Origin: Purshia tridentata
Lineage: Eukaryota > Streptophyta > Magnoliopsida > Rosales > Rosaceae
Length of the DNA: 64,000 nucleotides
Direction: 5' to 3'
Assembly (NCBI GenBank): GCA_003254885.1
Contig: QANT01001577.1
Span: 44,238 to 108,237 of the forward strand
The position numbers and the translations under genes are program-made. The notes under the pieces are model-generated. The model was not told where the DNA came from, ran no database searches, and saw nothing but the letters and a program-made list of their open reading frames with translations. Below, in pieces: positions 1 to 13,059 of the stretch (the first letter of the stretch is position 1; every line of letters starts with the position of its first letter).

Positions 1-408
1 CCATTTTTTTTTTATATAATCGATAATAATTATATAACCAAATAATTTTCGATTGAGTTGATTTTTTGTAGAAATGATCTATAATAGGTGATCTAAATAA
101 TGATCATGTGCTAATATTGTCTAAATTGTGATTTTAGAGAATAGAGTGACCTTGAGGTACCGCCAAGAGGTGACCCAAATATTATTCATTTTTCAAATAG
201 CCCCAATTTTTTTTTAAAATGACAAGAATGCCTCTCGAGCTTCCCTCTCTCTTCTGTTAAGACCGTTAACCTACCCACCCGCGTCGTGAAACAGTAATAG
301 TACCGTCCCATCCGCAAAACACACATTTCAGCAATCAGTTCCGACAGAATTAAATAAACAAAACCCAGTTCATATAATTCAGAAGAAGAGGTACATAGTA
401 AAACTAAA
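1..408. other. Upstream region of the MinE gene
   Basis: AT-rich upstream and presumed promoter/5' leader of the MinE gene that starts at 409. It has a T-rich run near 204-215. I see no open frame with a recognisable product and no clear TATA box that I would fix. Confidence 0.4.
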
Positions 409-1806
409 ATGGCGGTTTATGGGATTTTGGGGATCTCTGCAACATTGGGCTCTTGTCCTTTTATCAAGCACCACCGTTTGGGAAGCTCTATCCAACCCTC
501 CAAGGTTTGTGTTTTCCCCCTATTTTGCTTATTTTGCTGCAAAATATTTAAATTTCATGCATTGTCCAACTGGGTTTCTCATTTTATCTCCAATTTCCTC
601 ATTCTATAATGTGTATTTGCAATTTTGGTTGTTTTTGTGTATTCTCAGTTGTACATGTTCTTGGTCTGTCGGTTAAGCTCAGCCTTTTTACTGCCACGTT
701 ATGAAAATTTTAAGAGCCAGACTAAAAGAGAACAATAGTTTAACATACACCAACCTTTTACAGGATTATACTCAATTGCACCCATTTAGTAGTAATTACA
801 ACTTCTGCAAAATTTGGTATTGCTATATCAAATTAGGGATTTATTAAGAAGGTGAATGGTTGAAAGTTGTAATTATAGTAATCTGGGACAAATTTGTTAA
901 AGCTTTCATCTAATACGATGTGAAAATTTTATCTTTTGATTTGGAATTACATTACCCTTCAGTCAAGTAGATTCTGGAAAATTAGATTTGACTAGATTTT
1001 CACATTTCTTTTGAAACCAGAGGTTTGGTGAGGATCTATGCTTAGAACCAAATTTGTACATTGAATAATGTAATTTTGTTTTTTAATACTGAATTTTATT
1101 GTTTAAGATTGATCAATAATCCTCTCTAATACCCAATGTTCCCCTAGGTTATTCAGTGGTAAGGTTTTGATTATTGGAAATGAAACTATTTCAGGACTCA
1201 TGTTTTTCTGGGCTCTCTGTCTCTCTCTCATGCATGCAGGTAACATTTAAGGGTTTTAATGGTGGAGGATTTAGTAGTTCATATAAGTCTAAGTGCCATT
1301 ATAACCAATCATTTGGGATTGTAGAAAACAGTGAACTCTTTCATGACCCTGTAAGCCAAGAAACGGACGGCTTTCTCCTCAATGCTATAAATATGAGTTT
1401 TTTTGAGCGTGTACACTTGGCACGGAAGATACTGTTCTCATCACCATTGACAAGAAGGAATTCTAATGCAAAGATTGCCAAGCAGCGCTTGCAGATGATC
1501 CTCTTCTCTGATCGATGCGCAGTAAGTGATGAGGCAAAGCAGAAGATTGTGAGCAACATTGTGGGCTCTATATCTGATTTTGTGGAGATAGATTCACAGG
1601 ACAAAGTCCGGCTTAGTGTCTCCGCAGATCAAGACCTGGGTACAGTGTACTCTGTTACAGTCCCTGTAAGGCGTGTGAAGCCTGAATATCAAGACGAGGA
1701 TGATGATCTTGGGACCATAGCAAACATTGAGTAGAAGGATACTGGGGAAACATCTGGTCCTGTGGATGTTAAGTTTGATTTCCACTTCCCCAACAAGTCT
1801 CTGTAA
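409..1806 (+). CDS. MINE1: Chloroplast division-site factor MinE, with an in-frame TAG before the conserved C-terminus
   Basis: Plastid homologue of bacterial MinE, which restricts the MinD-dependent inhibitor so that FtsZ assembles only at mid-plastid. Exon 1 is 409-504 and codes a Ser/His-rich leader typical of a transit peptide. Exon 2 starts at 1240 after a CAG acceptor. The MinE core is clear: FFERVHLARKILF (MinD-binding segment), then AKQRLQMILFSDR, then VRRVKPEYQ. The annotated frame stops at TAG 1732-1734 and gives 196 residues. Beyond it the same frame stays open to TAA 1804-1806 and codes a tail (KDTGETSGPVDVKFDFHF) of the type that plant MinE proteins normally carry; they have a Tyr codon where this gene has TAG. 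The span given includes that tail. It may be a short but working allele (the MinE core is complete), a sequencing error, or a gene starting to decay. Confidence 0.9.
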
Positions 1807-2910
1807 AGTCAATGTAATTTGTTGATTTTTTTTTTTTGAGTAGATTAGTGATTTCATGTAATGAAAAGAAAATACTTTCTAACTATATGTAACTATCTTG
1901 TTCAGCTTGTTAATCCATCAGTTGTTAGGAAACTTACTCAAACTTTGTAAATATAAAAACTTTTGGTAGCAACACTTACACAACCAGGGGTCAAGGGGTT
2001 AGTGCCACTGTGTTCCAAAACAGATTATATAAGTATGGTTCAAATAATAATTCACATTCAATCACAGGTTACTACGAATCACATATACCATGAAGTATAA
2101 AGCAGAGACTTTCCAGGTAGTTGAGCTTAATGCTACCATAAGAAAACTTTTGGAATGACACATGACTGACCTTTAAAGACTCAGAGACACAGATAACAGA
2201 TGCAAAATTCAATTGCCAGTTGATGCAAGTAAATGATCTAAACTATTTTGACCGGTTCACAGAAGTTGAAGAGGTTGAAATAGTTAGGCAAGCCCAGATT
2301 TGCAGGTTGATTCTATTGACAAAGAGTAATTCCACAATAGCAACAGCCCCTAAAGGCATACCTCTAATCCTAAACTTCATACTGATAGGATTATGCATCC
2401 CATGGAAAAACAAACCTCATGAAATTTAGCAGACGAACACAAGTGAATAAACCCTCGTGTGTTTCAAACACAATTTGCCATTGCCAGCCGCAGCAGCTTG
2501 TTCTTCTTTACTCAACTCCCAAACCACTAGACTCTTGTTCTTCTTTACAACCTTGCACCTATACGCAGCATTCATTTTAATGATCTGTTTCTGTTGTTGT
2601 TATTCATATCTAGATGAACCCCACGGGTACTGCCAGCGTGTTACATCGAGCTCGGGCGGGAGGAAGAGCAACCCATTGCTTGAGGTTTGTATTGCAGATG
2701 TACTAACGATCGACTTTTTGGTTGCTTACCCTTTCTTGGAATAAAATGGGTGGGCAAGACCCAAAAACTTGAGCCTGGTTTGAATTGGGCCTTTGAAGTT
2801 GACCCATAAAAATTTCTTGAAAACCCGTTGGAGATAAGATGAAACAAAGCAGCATCCACGGTGCTCTGAGCTTTTGACACTTCCTCAGAGCCCCTCCTTT
2901 CTCTGTTTTC
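1807..2910. other. Intergenic: MinE 3' UTR and promoter of the DUF3598 gene
   Basis: About 1.1 kb between two same-strand genes. It should contain the MinE 3' UTR and the leader of the next gene. Short open frames here (2220-2429, 2457-2744) have no recognisable domain and look random. I see no RNA gene or mobile element. Confidence 0.4.
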
Positions 2911-5320
2911 ATGGCTTCCATATACTGCTATTCTCTTTCACTCCCTCCCATATCCAAACCACCATACCTCAACAAAATTGAACTCTTTTCCAAAAAGCAT
3001 TATACCCCAAACCCGTTTTCGCGCTCCATTTTCACACTTGCGACACCCAGAATTCGGGCTACGAACTCATCGTCGTCCTCCACAGTCCAAGAAGAAGCTC
3101 ACAAACCCAACGAGGAAGCCATGAGCATTGACAATCTTCACAGCTTCGTTAATCTCAACTTGGGAAAGTGGAATGGTACCTTCTTTGTAAGTATATTTAG
3201 CATGCACTGCAAAACTATTGATTACTAAGAAAACGCAAGAAAATAATCTAAATTCTGGTCCTTTTGCTGTATGTTCTATTTGTCAAAACTGCAAATTATT
3301 CAAACTGAGCAAAATGCATGTAGTAAGCTCTGTTAGGCAAATTGGGTGTGTCTTTATTAGTTTTTTATTCTCTTTTTTTTGGTTTCTCCTACATTTTCTA
3401 GGCAATCAAACAGATAATTATGTTCATATTAGTAGAAATCAGACAGGTTCTGGTGATCGATTATTTGAGATTATTTATTAGTTTGAGTGATTTTTAGCAA
3501 TTTGATCCTGTCGGGAATCTGTTGCATAAAGTGAATACGAAGCTTGCAGTTAGCTCTTACGGGGAAGATGAACTCATCAGTCTCATTCAAACGTAAGCTT
3601 CAGCTTCACTTATTACAATTAGTCTAAAAGATAAAGGGAAAAGTTTATTACAATTACTCATTATGGGAGAATTTCTTATTGTTTAATTGTTTTCAAGCTG
3701 CGAACAATTTTCATAACTATTTTTTATTATTGAATCTATCACATAGTTTTTCTTTGTCATACTAATGGCTTTGTAGATTATATATTAAACAAGCCCCATC
3801 AAGCACTTCAGTTTCTGGATATGATGATGAGGTGGAATGGGCAGAATACAAAATTAAAGAAACCAACATGTTCACTGTGGACAAATATCAACAGGTGAGG
3901 TTTTCCAAGCATTTGGAGATCACTTGTAGGTTACTTCCCATGAAAAAATAGCTCATAGCTTAGTTTTTGTGATCAATTGTTTTCTGTTGAATATCCATTG
4001 TGATTAGTCTGCAGATTGGCTTCTTCCCCAATGAGAGAGCATTTGCTCTGAGGTACCAGACAGCTGGCATGTTAGAAACTGTCTTAAGACAAGGAGTTCT
4101 TGGGGAAGATGACACTGGTGAAGAATCACCAAAGTGAGTGGTTCCTCCCTCAATAGATGTACTTCATGATTCAATGATAACACTATAGTAATTAGTGTAT
4201 AACTATGGTTCTTGTGCATTAGTGTGTAGAATTAAAGCTGCATTTGGTGAACATATGTCTTGTTTCATCTTAGTTGGAGATATGTTCTTGTTTCTTTTCT
4301 TTCGTGATTATAAGTGGAGTTCCATCACTTTTCTGGCTAAAACTGTTTCACTAACCCATAATCTACTTGTAATCTTCAATTTTTCTTCATTGAGTAGAAA
4401 CCTAAAGCTTCCTTCCCGTCGGCCTTCTATTGTATGTGAGAATTGTCTGTATGCACTAGAGAAAGATATGCGAGCAAGAGCATTCCATATCATGGACCCA
4501 AAAGGCATTATTGAAATGCATATCATCTTTCTTGAGGAAAGAGGTGATGGGGCGCCTCTTCCTCCTTCCCTTGACAGTAATACGGTAAATTTGACAAAGA
4601 AAGCTAATAGTGAGAAATTTTTTATCTCTTTACTATTTAAGTGTATCGTGTTGTATTATATTTCTTTTATTGGTCTCAGGAAAACACAGACAGGATTGTT
4701 CCATTTCTTGGTAAGTGGAAAGGTCATTCCATAACAAAGCGGAGTGGTGTTTATGGATCAACAATGGCTGAAGCTGATACAGTAGCATCACTTGAAATGG
4801 ATGAGAAAGGCCAACTGATTCAGGTATCTTTCATTCCAAGCAAATCCATCCAAGAGGCAGCAGGAAATGTTCAATTGAATTGCTTCATAGATAACTGATA
4901 AGAATGTTGATAATCAAAGAAAAAGAAAAAAGAATGGATATATATTATTTCTGGTTTATGGTTTGCTTAAGTATCTGTCTTTTTCTTCCTCTTTTCATTT
5001 CCATACTTGATGTTTATAAATAATATCAGGGCATTACTTCCACGTCTGCTGCGGGTGATGTTACAACCAATGTGCCTTGGACAGGTATTAAGTCAAGCAA
5101 TGTGGTTACATTTAATGGAGGTTACCAGATGACTCTATTGCCCGGTGGCATGTACATGGGATGCCCATGTGATGTAGGAAAGAATGTTGAAGAATCCGTG
5201 TCATTCCATTTGGAGTTCTGTTGGCTTGAGGCCCCTGACAAGAGACAGAGACTGGTTCGCACTTACGATGTTGAAGGTTTGGCTGTCTCATCGACTTACT
5301 TCTATGAGACAAGAATGTGA
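2911..5320 (+). CDS. Chloroplast-targeted DUF3598 family protein
   Basis: Seven exons join cleanly in frame: 2911-3186, 3498-3592, 3777-3894, 4015-4133, 4398-4584, 4680-4823, 5030-5320. They give 409 residues. The first ~50 residues are rich in Ser, Pro and Thr with few acidic residues and look like a plastid transit peptide. After this the pattern LGKWNGTFFQFDPVGNLL marks the family otherwise known from cyanobacteria as DUF3598 (a lipocalin-like fold is suspected for such proteins). A second half has its own GKWKGHSITKRSG strand, so the protein looks like two related barrel-like halves. The biochemical role is unknown. The cyanobacterial relatives and the leader suggest a role in the plastid. 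All junctions are GT-AG. I am sure of the gene model and fairly sure of the family name, which I recognised by pattern only. Confidence 0.85.
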
Positions 5321-7919
5321 TTACTCCATCTTCATTGTATTTTTACCTTTTTTAAAGGAAAATGGATTCTTCTATCCATGGTTTTGCACAGTTCTGCAGA
5401 AACCCATTTGATGCACCAACTTGTATTTGCTCAAACTAGTTGAGACTTGAGAGTTCCCATTACTTCCATTGTTGTAAGAGAAGGGGTATATTATTTATGT
5501 ATATAACTTTTCCCATTGAAAGAACACAATGTTTTAGAAAAGAATAATCAAATCATTCTTGCAGATACCTTTTGGGATATAAATCGTAGCCACTCCTTTT
5601 CTATAGAGCCAAAATGGCTGCTGTTGTCCTATAACTCAATATGTCATTTTCTGGGACAACAGTAACTTTGCTGTCACAAAATAGCTTCAATTGTCTGCAA
5701 CCAGAACGGCAATAAAATCGTTTTTGATATGATATATATATACTTGATTTAATGTCTGAGCTTGTGAAGCTGTCATTGGATGAAAATGTTGATTTGCAAA
5801 ACTTGTACAAGTAAGGTTCTTGAAGAAAAAAATACAAGTTGTGAAATTGCCACTTTGTGCAAGTTGTATTCAATAATTTGTAAATGACGTGCACATCTTG
5901 GTTGAGATCATCACGGCCCTTACGACTAAATAGCAAAGACTAAAGTGTCATATCATATGTGCCCGCAAGTCCCACTTACCAAATGGAAATTCATGGAAAT
6001 CTAATAAATGCAAAGGCAACTGCCCCCACCTTTCTTCTTTCGGTATTAATTCGGTACAAGAGTTGGTAGCGTATTTAAATATTTCTGTAATTCTGTAAGC
6101 TAACGTAGTTTGTATATTATACATATTTATATAGTAGAAATACATTAACTTATATATAAACAAATAAAACAGCGTCACTGTCAGTTCATCAAATCAATAT
6201 AACATTGCAAAGCAAGAGCCAGCTGTTTTGTAAATTGTAATTGACTTCTTTCAATACATGGAGTGCTTCGGAACCAAAAAAAAACATATATATATTTACA
6301 TGGTGTGCTTGTATACGTCAAGAAGTTTGAGTACAAACAAAACACCTAGTTTTATTAACAAATATATAAATGTCAATTTTATTATGCTACAAGCCTACAT
6401 GTCACTGTCAATATCTTGTGTGTAAGAATAAGACTTTTTAGAATGTTCTGCACCATCTCAGCTACAAAATATCAGAGTTCAGACAAAGAAAAAAAGAAAA
6501 GGTTGCGATAATGTTCACAAATCACAATGTCTTTTTTTTTCTTTTTTTTTTTTTTTTTGTGAACNTTTTCTTTTGGTGAACTCACAAGGTCCATTTTTTA
6601 TGAACCGCAAAGTTCATTTTGCTTCGAATTGAATAATTTAAAAATGATGTCGTTTGCTTCTGTATATGTTTATGTTGCAAAGTAAAGCCTTTCCAAGTGA
6701 AAATATATAATAATACGTGCTTAAGTTAAAAAATGAAATTATAAACTGATACGTGCCGTGTAATTTTTTTTGATTTAAATGTCCAAAGTCAAAACTATTG
6801 TTGGTTGTGCTTACATAAGTTGCCAAAATTAAATGGTCGTGGGTGCACATATAATAACATTCCATTTTTTTTTCTTTTTTCTTTTTTTGCCATGAAGAAT
6901 ACAATCAAGTTTAAAGTTTAAAGATGGGAAATATCGTTGACAAAAAAGAAGATGGGAAATATGATCAAATATCTGAATACTTTTGAATTGTAAGGACCAC
7001 ACGGCACCGTATAAGGGTTTTCTTTCGTGGGTCCTACTTCTTCTTGGTGTTAATACATTCCACCATGAATGATGTATTAATAATTTATTACCATTTAATT
7101 GTGTCACAATGTTGTCTCTGTTTGTAGACGCTGGTCTATTCTTAAACAGACTACTTTCCGTGCTTATCCCTTTGGATGGGTTCTATTCTATAGAGAATTA
7201 TCATTTTTATCTAGATTTGTTCATTTATGACCATTTTATTCTCATGTAAAATGTAACATATATCTTCACCCAAATCCTTAAACTATATACAAATTATTAC
7301 ATCAATTGTTACATTAACGATATTTTAGACTATCAACTATAGTGTGAATTTTAAAAATGGGGTTGTAAATACTGAATCCACCCAACATCTTGTAAATTAC
7401 AACTTTTCTTAACTCAAACAATAAAAGACGTTTTAAAGGTTGCAAAAATAAAAAATAAAAAAAGGAAGAAAAGAAGTGATTAAGCCTTAAGTAGTTTATC
7501 GTTCGATTGTGTTGGGCTTGTCTTGACCTTTGGATGCCGGTCTTATAGGGCAATAAAGATTAAAGTCCCACACATCTCTGCCTCAATTTCATTTTACAGC
7601 AATTTGCCATTTGGATTTAACTAAACCATGCAATATAATCCAAATAAAAACATTAAAGAAAAAAACAAAATTAAAATTAGGAAAATATAAAAACCAATAA
7701 AATGGTCATTTTCCATTTGTCTCTGCTCCGTGGACTTTTCACTTGAAAATCCAGGATAGCACGACACCACCAAAGCCCAACCAATTCCGGGAGAGCCAAA
7801 CCAAGCAACAAAGCAAAGCAGTTGCAGAAAGAGCAAAGAGAAACAGAGAAGTTACAGAGAGAAGCAGAGGGTTTCAGTCAGAGACAGACGAAAAGTGCTT
7901 GCTTTGCTTGATTTTATCA
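5321..7919. other. Intergenic and WRKY upstream region
   Basis: About 2.6 kb, AT-rich. It holds the 3' UTR of the DUF3598 gene, a T-rich stretch at 6533-6570 with one N at 6565, and the leader of the WRKY gene. An in-frame ATG at 7743 would add 59 residues to the WRKY protein, but the usual family start lies at 7920. No other coding or RNA gene is visible. Confidence 0.45.
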
Positions 7920-8477
7920 ATGGCCGAGAACCAAGACTCTGATAGAGTCTCAGTTTCAGCACCGCAGCCACCGCGGCCAGTAATAACTCTCCCTCCGAGG
8001 CCTTCCGCGGAGGCCTTTTTCGCCGGCGGATCTGGGGCGAGCCCGGGTCCAATGACTCTGGTCTCCAACTTCTTCTCGGATACATACCCTGACTCAGAGT
8101 ACAGGTCCTTCTCTCAGCTCCTTGCTGGAGCCATGGGCTCGCCTATGGGGATGGGGCCGAGTAGACCAATCTTTTTTAGCGAGAACCCAGGTGAGAGTTC
8201 GGCCAAAGAAGGAGGTTCTGAAAATGAGGCTGAGAAGAATTCGGGGTTTAAGCAGAGTAGGCCTATGAATTTGATGGTGGCTCGCTCGCCATTGTTCACT
8301 GTACCACCTGGGTTGAGCCCCTCTGGGTTGCTTAACTCGCCTGGCTTCTTTTCACCTCGGGTATTTCAATCTTTCAAATGCAATATAGTCATTACTACTG
8401 AGTTTGCTCTGCTTTCTGCTGTTTGGTCTGAGGTTCTTTAGTAACTAGCTTTATGGTTTTGTGAACATGGGAGGCGC

Positions 8478-8531
<54 letters not shown>

Positions 8532-11129
8532 NTTTTTTTTTTTTTTTTGTAGTTGTGGAATGCTTGTTCTCACAGGGTCATATTTGTGGGTTCAGGATAC
8601 GATTCGGGTAGTTGTTGATTTTTTGCTTTTAATGTTTGTGGGTGTGTCAATGCTGGAACTATGGTCTTGGACGGTGTGGTCATGAAGTTGGTCTTCTGGG
8701 ATTCGAATGGGACCAATCGAAAGAAGTCAACCACATCAATATATAGGATAGTATCACTTTCAGGATTCATGTTATACTATATCAAGTTTGATCTTTTATG
8801 GTAATGCAGTCATTTCTGATACCCGATACACAATGATGGATTTCTTAACGAAATTGTATGCAAGGAAAGTAGGCAAATTCAACTATGAGGCCCTTAGGTG
8901 ATGCAATTCACAAAAACTTTGTAAAGGTTGGGCATTTGTTGCCACTTTAAGAATTAATGCTTCTTCTCCCCGAGTGTTGAACATAGTTTCTATTCTTCTA
9001 CTCCAGTGACTGGTTTGATCACGTTGTGTGGTTAGAATCCCAATTAAGGATGGTTGTGTGATGTAACTCACATAAAAGGACTCTTAAGTAGCGTGGGACT
9101 TCAAAGATAATTATGATGAAATTTGAGGGACAACTTGTTTAGTTTGTTTTGTGTACTTGTGAATGCCTTTTACATCTTGCCCTTAAGTTAAAAGCTCCAA
9201 AAATTTGGTTAAACATAGAAAACCTTGAAGATGATAAAGAGGTGATCTTCATTCAGCATATTGATGCATTTGCGACACACCATATGAAGCATATGTTGGT
9301 GTTGGTACTTGTTACCATACTGTTTTTCTATATGGTGTCATATGATTCCTGAAAGGGGATGACTTGTATTGGTATATATCAGGTATTCATGTATTTTTCC
9401 TCATATCCATGCAGAGTCCATTTGGAATATCACACCAGCAGGCCTTGGCACAGGTTACTGCTCAAGCTGCACTAGCCCAATCTCGTATGCAGATGCAAGC
9501 TGAATATCAACCTTCATTAGTAGCAGCTTCCACAGAGTCACAGACGCATCATTCATCCTTAATACCCAATGAGGCTTCTCAACAGCAGACAGTACCCTCA
9601 ACATCTGACCTTGGAATGCAATCATCAGAGGTCTCTCACTCTGATAGGAAATACCAACCTTCATCCGTTGCCACTGGTAAACCTGCAGATGATTGCTACA
9701 ACTGGCGAAAATATGGGCAAAAGCAGGTTAAGGGCAGTGAATATCCACGAAGCTACTACAAATGCACACATCTGAATTGCCCTGTCAAAAAGAAGGTTGA
9801 GCGTTCTTTTGTTGGCGAAATAACTGAGATTATCTACAAAGGGCAACATAACCATGACCCCCCACAACCTAATAAACGTGCAAAAGATGGAGGTGATCAA
9901 AATGGACATATACATTCTCAGCCTAAGCCTGAAAGCGGTTTACAAAGAAGGATTGGAGATTCAAACAGGTCTAATGAAAATGTAGCTGCCTACTCGGTGC
10001 CTGAGAGGGATCAGGATTCTACTCAAGCTGCTTCCGTACAGTTACCAGGGGCAAGTGACAGTGAAGAGTTTGGTGATGTGGAAAATAGAGAGGAGGGGGA
10101 TGTTGATGAGCCAAATCCAAAGAGAAGGCATTTTCAAAACCTATCATTGCATATAATCATAACATACTGCTCTCCTTTGTCTCTTCTCAATATTAAAATA
10201 TCCTTGTCTGGGAGTGCAGGAACATAGATGTTGGTGCATCCGAGGTAGCTTTGTCGCACAAGACAGTCACAGAACCAAAAATAATTGTGCAAACAAGGAG
10301 TGAAGTTGATCTTCTAGATGATGGCTACAGGTGGCGGAAGTATGGGCAGAAGGTAGTCAAAGGGAATCCTCATCCAAGGTGGCAACTTTCTCCATATATA
10401 AATTTGCTTATTTTGAGTTTTACTGATTGCATTATGCAAATGGAATCAGGATGTTCTCACTAAATTTTTCAAGACATGTTGATATTTAAGAATCTATAAA
10501 TTAAGCAATAGGGTTGCATCATATCTGGCCCCAGTCAAAAGGCTATAACATATTATAAGAATTCTTTGCCTTTTCTTTTATTGTGTATCCTACTTGATGG
10601 AGGTAAAATCAAGAACCATTGGAAGATGAAATATCTTTGGACTATAGAAATGAAGTTTTAGGTATTTGTATGAACTCACAGTCTTATGTGGACTTAGAAA
10701 TTAAGAAAACATTACTATCCGCTATTAGAGGGTCATATCCCTAGCATACATTTAACAGAAATTATTCTGCTAATACTTTGCTTTTCATTTTGGATATGGT
10801 TTTCCTTTTGTGAGCATGCTTTCTGATACAAATACATTAACAGAAGCTATTACAAATGCACTTATGCGGGATGCAATGTGCGTAAGCATGTTGAGAGAGC
10901 ATCTACTGACCCCAAAGCTGTCATCACTACATACGAGGGCAAACATAACCATGATGTTCCAGCAGCTAGAAACAGCAGCCACAACACAGCCAATAATAAT
11001 GCATCACAGTTAAAACCACCGACGGTCGTGACGGCCCAGAAGCATCCCCAACTTATAGGGAGAGAATTTGGAAACAACGACCAGAGACCAGTACTTCTAC
11101 AGCTAAAAGAAGAGCAAATCACTGTGTAA
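7920..11129 (+). CDS. Group I WRKY transcription factor (WRKY3/WRKY4-like)
   Basis: Nuclear transcription factor binding W-boxes, of the two-domain group I type. Exons are 7920-8360, 9415-10127, 10220-10378 and 10844-11129, giving 532 residues. The N-terminal region has the [10 protein letters not shown] and [11 protein letters not shown] motifs of the WRKY3/4 branch, associated with stress and necrotroph responses. Domain 1 (about residues 238-300) has WRKYGQK at W244 and a C-X4-C / HNH zinc site. Domain 2 has WRKYGQK at W423 with its own C-X4-C / HNH site, and is split after the PR codon by the intron typical of WRKY genes. Oddities: residue 241 is Cys where the family has Gly (DDCYNW), and domain 1 has other changes nearby. 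The donor of intron 2 is GC, not GT. I chose ATG 7920 because the MAENQD start is close to the conserved region; an in-frame ATG at 7743 is possible. Intron 1 has a long T run with an N. Confidence 0.95.
8483..8548. repeat. Homopolymer T run containing one N
   Basis: Sixty-six positions of T, with N at 8532, inside intron 1 of the WRKY gene. The true length is probably unknown; the N looks like a closed assembly gap. Confidence 0.9.
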
Positions 11130-13059
11130 AGTTCTCTGCTGATGAAATCCATTATGTAACTAAAGGTCGGCAGTCAAGTCCAACCAACTAACATGGTGCC
11201 AAATGGATATATAAATATAGAGAATAAAGAAAGGACTGAAAAGGTTTGTTTTGTAGGTGGTGATTGTTGCTGGTGTGTGATCCTTTTGCCTATGCATTGC
11301 TGCATATATATGTAGATGGTTGATAAGTTTTGCTTTATGATGCCCTAAATGATTTGTAAATTTGAATGCAGAAAATGGGGTCATAAATGAATTATTATTT
11401 TACAAAGGGAGAATATTATACAACTGATGTATAAATTTACCTTGATTCTTTGTTCGGTTTATTTCTGCTTTTGTGGGCTGTTTTACTTTTATGACTGGCA
11501 CAAAGCAATAAAGCAACCATAAAAGTTGGGAGGCAGGACAACTGATATGCCATACTGGGATCTTGTTGTATGTTGACTGCCAACATTGCATTGAAATTTC
11601 TATGATCTAGTTGCAGTCTTACAGAGTAAGGACAACTTATGTGTATAGTCCCAATTGTACGGCACACAACCATGTATTCGGATTTCGGATGCAATAAAGA
11701 CGAGTTGAATTTATTGGCTATAAATTCTCTAATCTATTAAAGACATATTTTTTGGATAATTTGAAAAAAAAAAGGGACTAAAGAAATTCTTTCAGATATT
11801 TTTATACAAATTTATTTATTAAATTATAATTTTGTTTTATTTTACTTTCTTAAAGTTTAGTATCTCATTTTATTTTTATAAATTTTTCTCATATTTCACA
11901 TAATCCAAAATTGGTAAGTCTATTAATTTTATCGTCAATTTATCTTTGTCATATAAATATTCATGTCAACAATTCAAATAATAAAATTTATAGACTCGAC
12001 AATTTCAAATTATGTGAGACACAAAAGAAATTTATAAATAGTAAATTGAAATGATAAATTTAATAAAATGAGATGAAATTATAGTTTTTGAGATACATAT
12101 ATAAATAAATCTTTTTATTTTGCGAGGGACATTGACCGACATCCTTGAACCTGAACTTTATCCAAAGGTAGTTTTGGTCCAAAATTTAATGAGTCTAAAT
12201 GAATGGCATGGTCAACATAGATAAATATGATAAACAACTGGATGTGGTTTAGGAAGATGAGGCATCTACTTTATTGATTTGTTATTTATTCAGTGCAAGT
12301 GGATGAAATCATCCAAAGTCCAAAATGAAGAAGATATAAAATTCAGTTGAAAGGCTAATAATATCATACTCTGCTTCTTGTATGTAGTATAATGATACAG
12401 TGCAGTGGGGCTGTTGGGCAGTTGGTCTGCAACCACCATGACCACCCTCACCACCTTTCTCTCTCTGAGTCTATGACTGTCTGTCTGTCTCTGTATGAGT
12501 ATGACTGTACATCATGTCGCGATACATAATGTCCAACCAAACCAATTAAGCATGAAATGAAAAGCACGAAAGCAACAAATGGAAAATAATGACAGAGCTT
12601 CACAAACAAAACGGTTACATCCCACCTTTTGCTCGCTCTTTAAGAAAGAGAGAAGCCCAAAAATAAAAAAGCAAAATCTATCAAATATAAAAGAAAGGAA
12701 GAAAGATGAAGCAGCAGTGGTTCGGACCCACGTATGTGGTCTGGCTTCCTTTGCTTTCGGACCGTTTGAAAGCCTCTCTCCCCGCACATCTCGCACAAAC
12801 CGAGGGACGCAGAGAGCAGAGATTAACAAAAACAGGGGACGAAACCCGAACCGTCCAATACGACCCACCCGGTAATGCAGAGGGTTTAAGCCTCCCCATT
12901 ATTTTCCGAATGCAAACCCCCCATTAGAGAGCTTGCTTCTTCTTCTTGTTGCTAATGGTGGGGTGACGACCATTCCCATCGACCCATTTCCCGATCGTGC
13001 GTTGGTCGATCTTCACCTTCCCACACATTTCGATCCATGCTGGCGGGATTTGGCGGTGA
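11130..13059. other. Intergenic and 5' leader of the IBS1-like kinase
   Basis: The WRKY 3' UTR, then about 700 bases of very AT-rich DNA (11700-12130), then the CT-rich presumed promoter and leader of the kinase. In the kinase frame there are stops at 12964-12966 and directly before the start (13057-13059). I see no other gene. Confidence 0.45.

Noticed and set aside
2457-2744. 95-codon frame between MinE and the DUF3598 gene
   Set aside because: No domain or plausible start context, and open frames on the opposite strand overlap it.
7743-7919. 59-residue N-terminal extension of the WRKY protein
   Set aside because: In frame and open, but not like known WRKY3/4 starts; more likely leader sequence. 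Not excluded.
12579-12875. 98-codon open frame upstream of the kinase
   Set aside because: Lys/Arg/Asn-rich with no domain, overlapping open frames on the other strand, and located in the presumed kinase promoter and leader.
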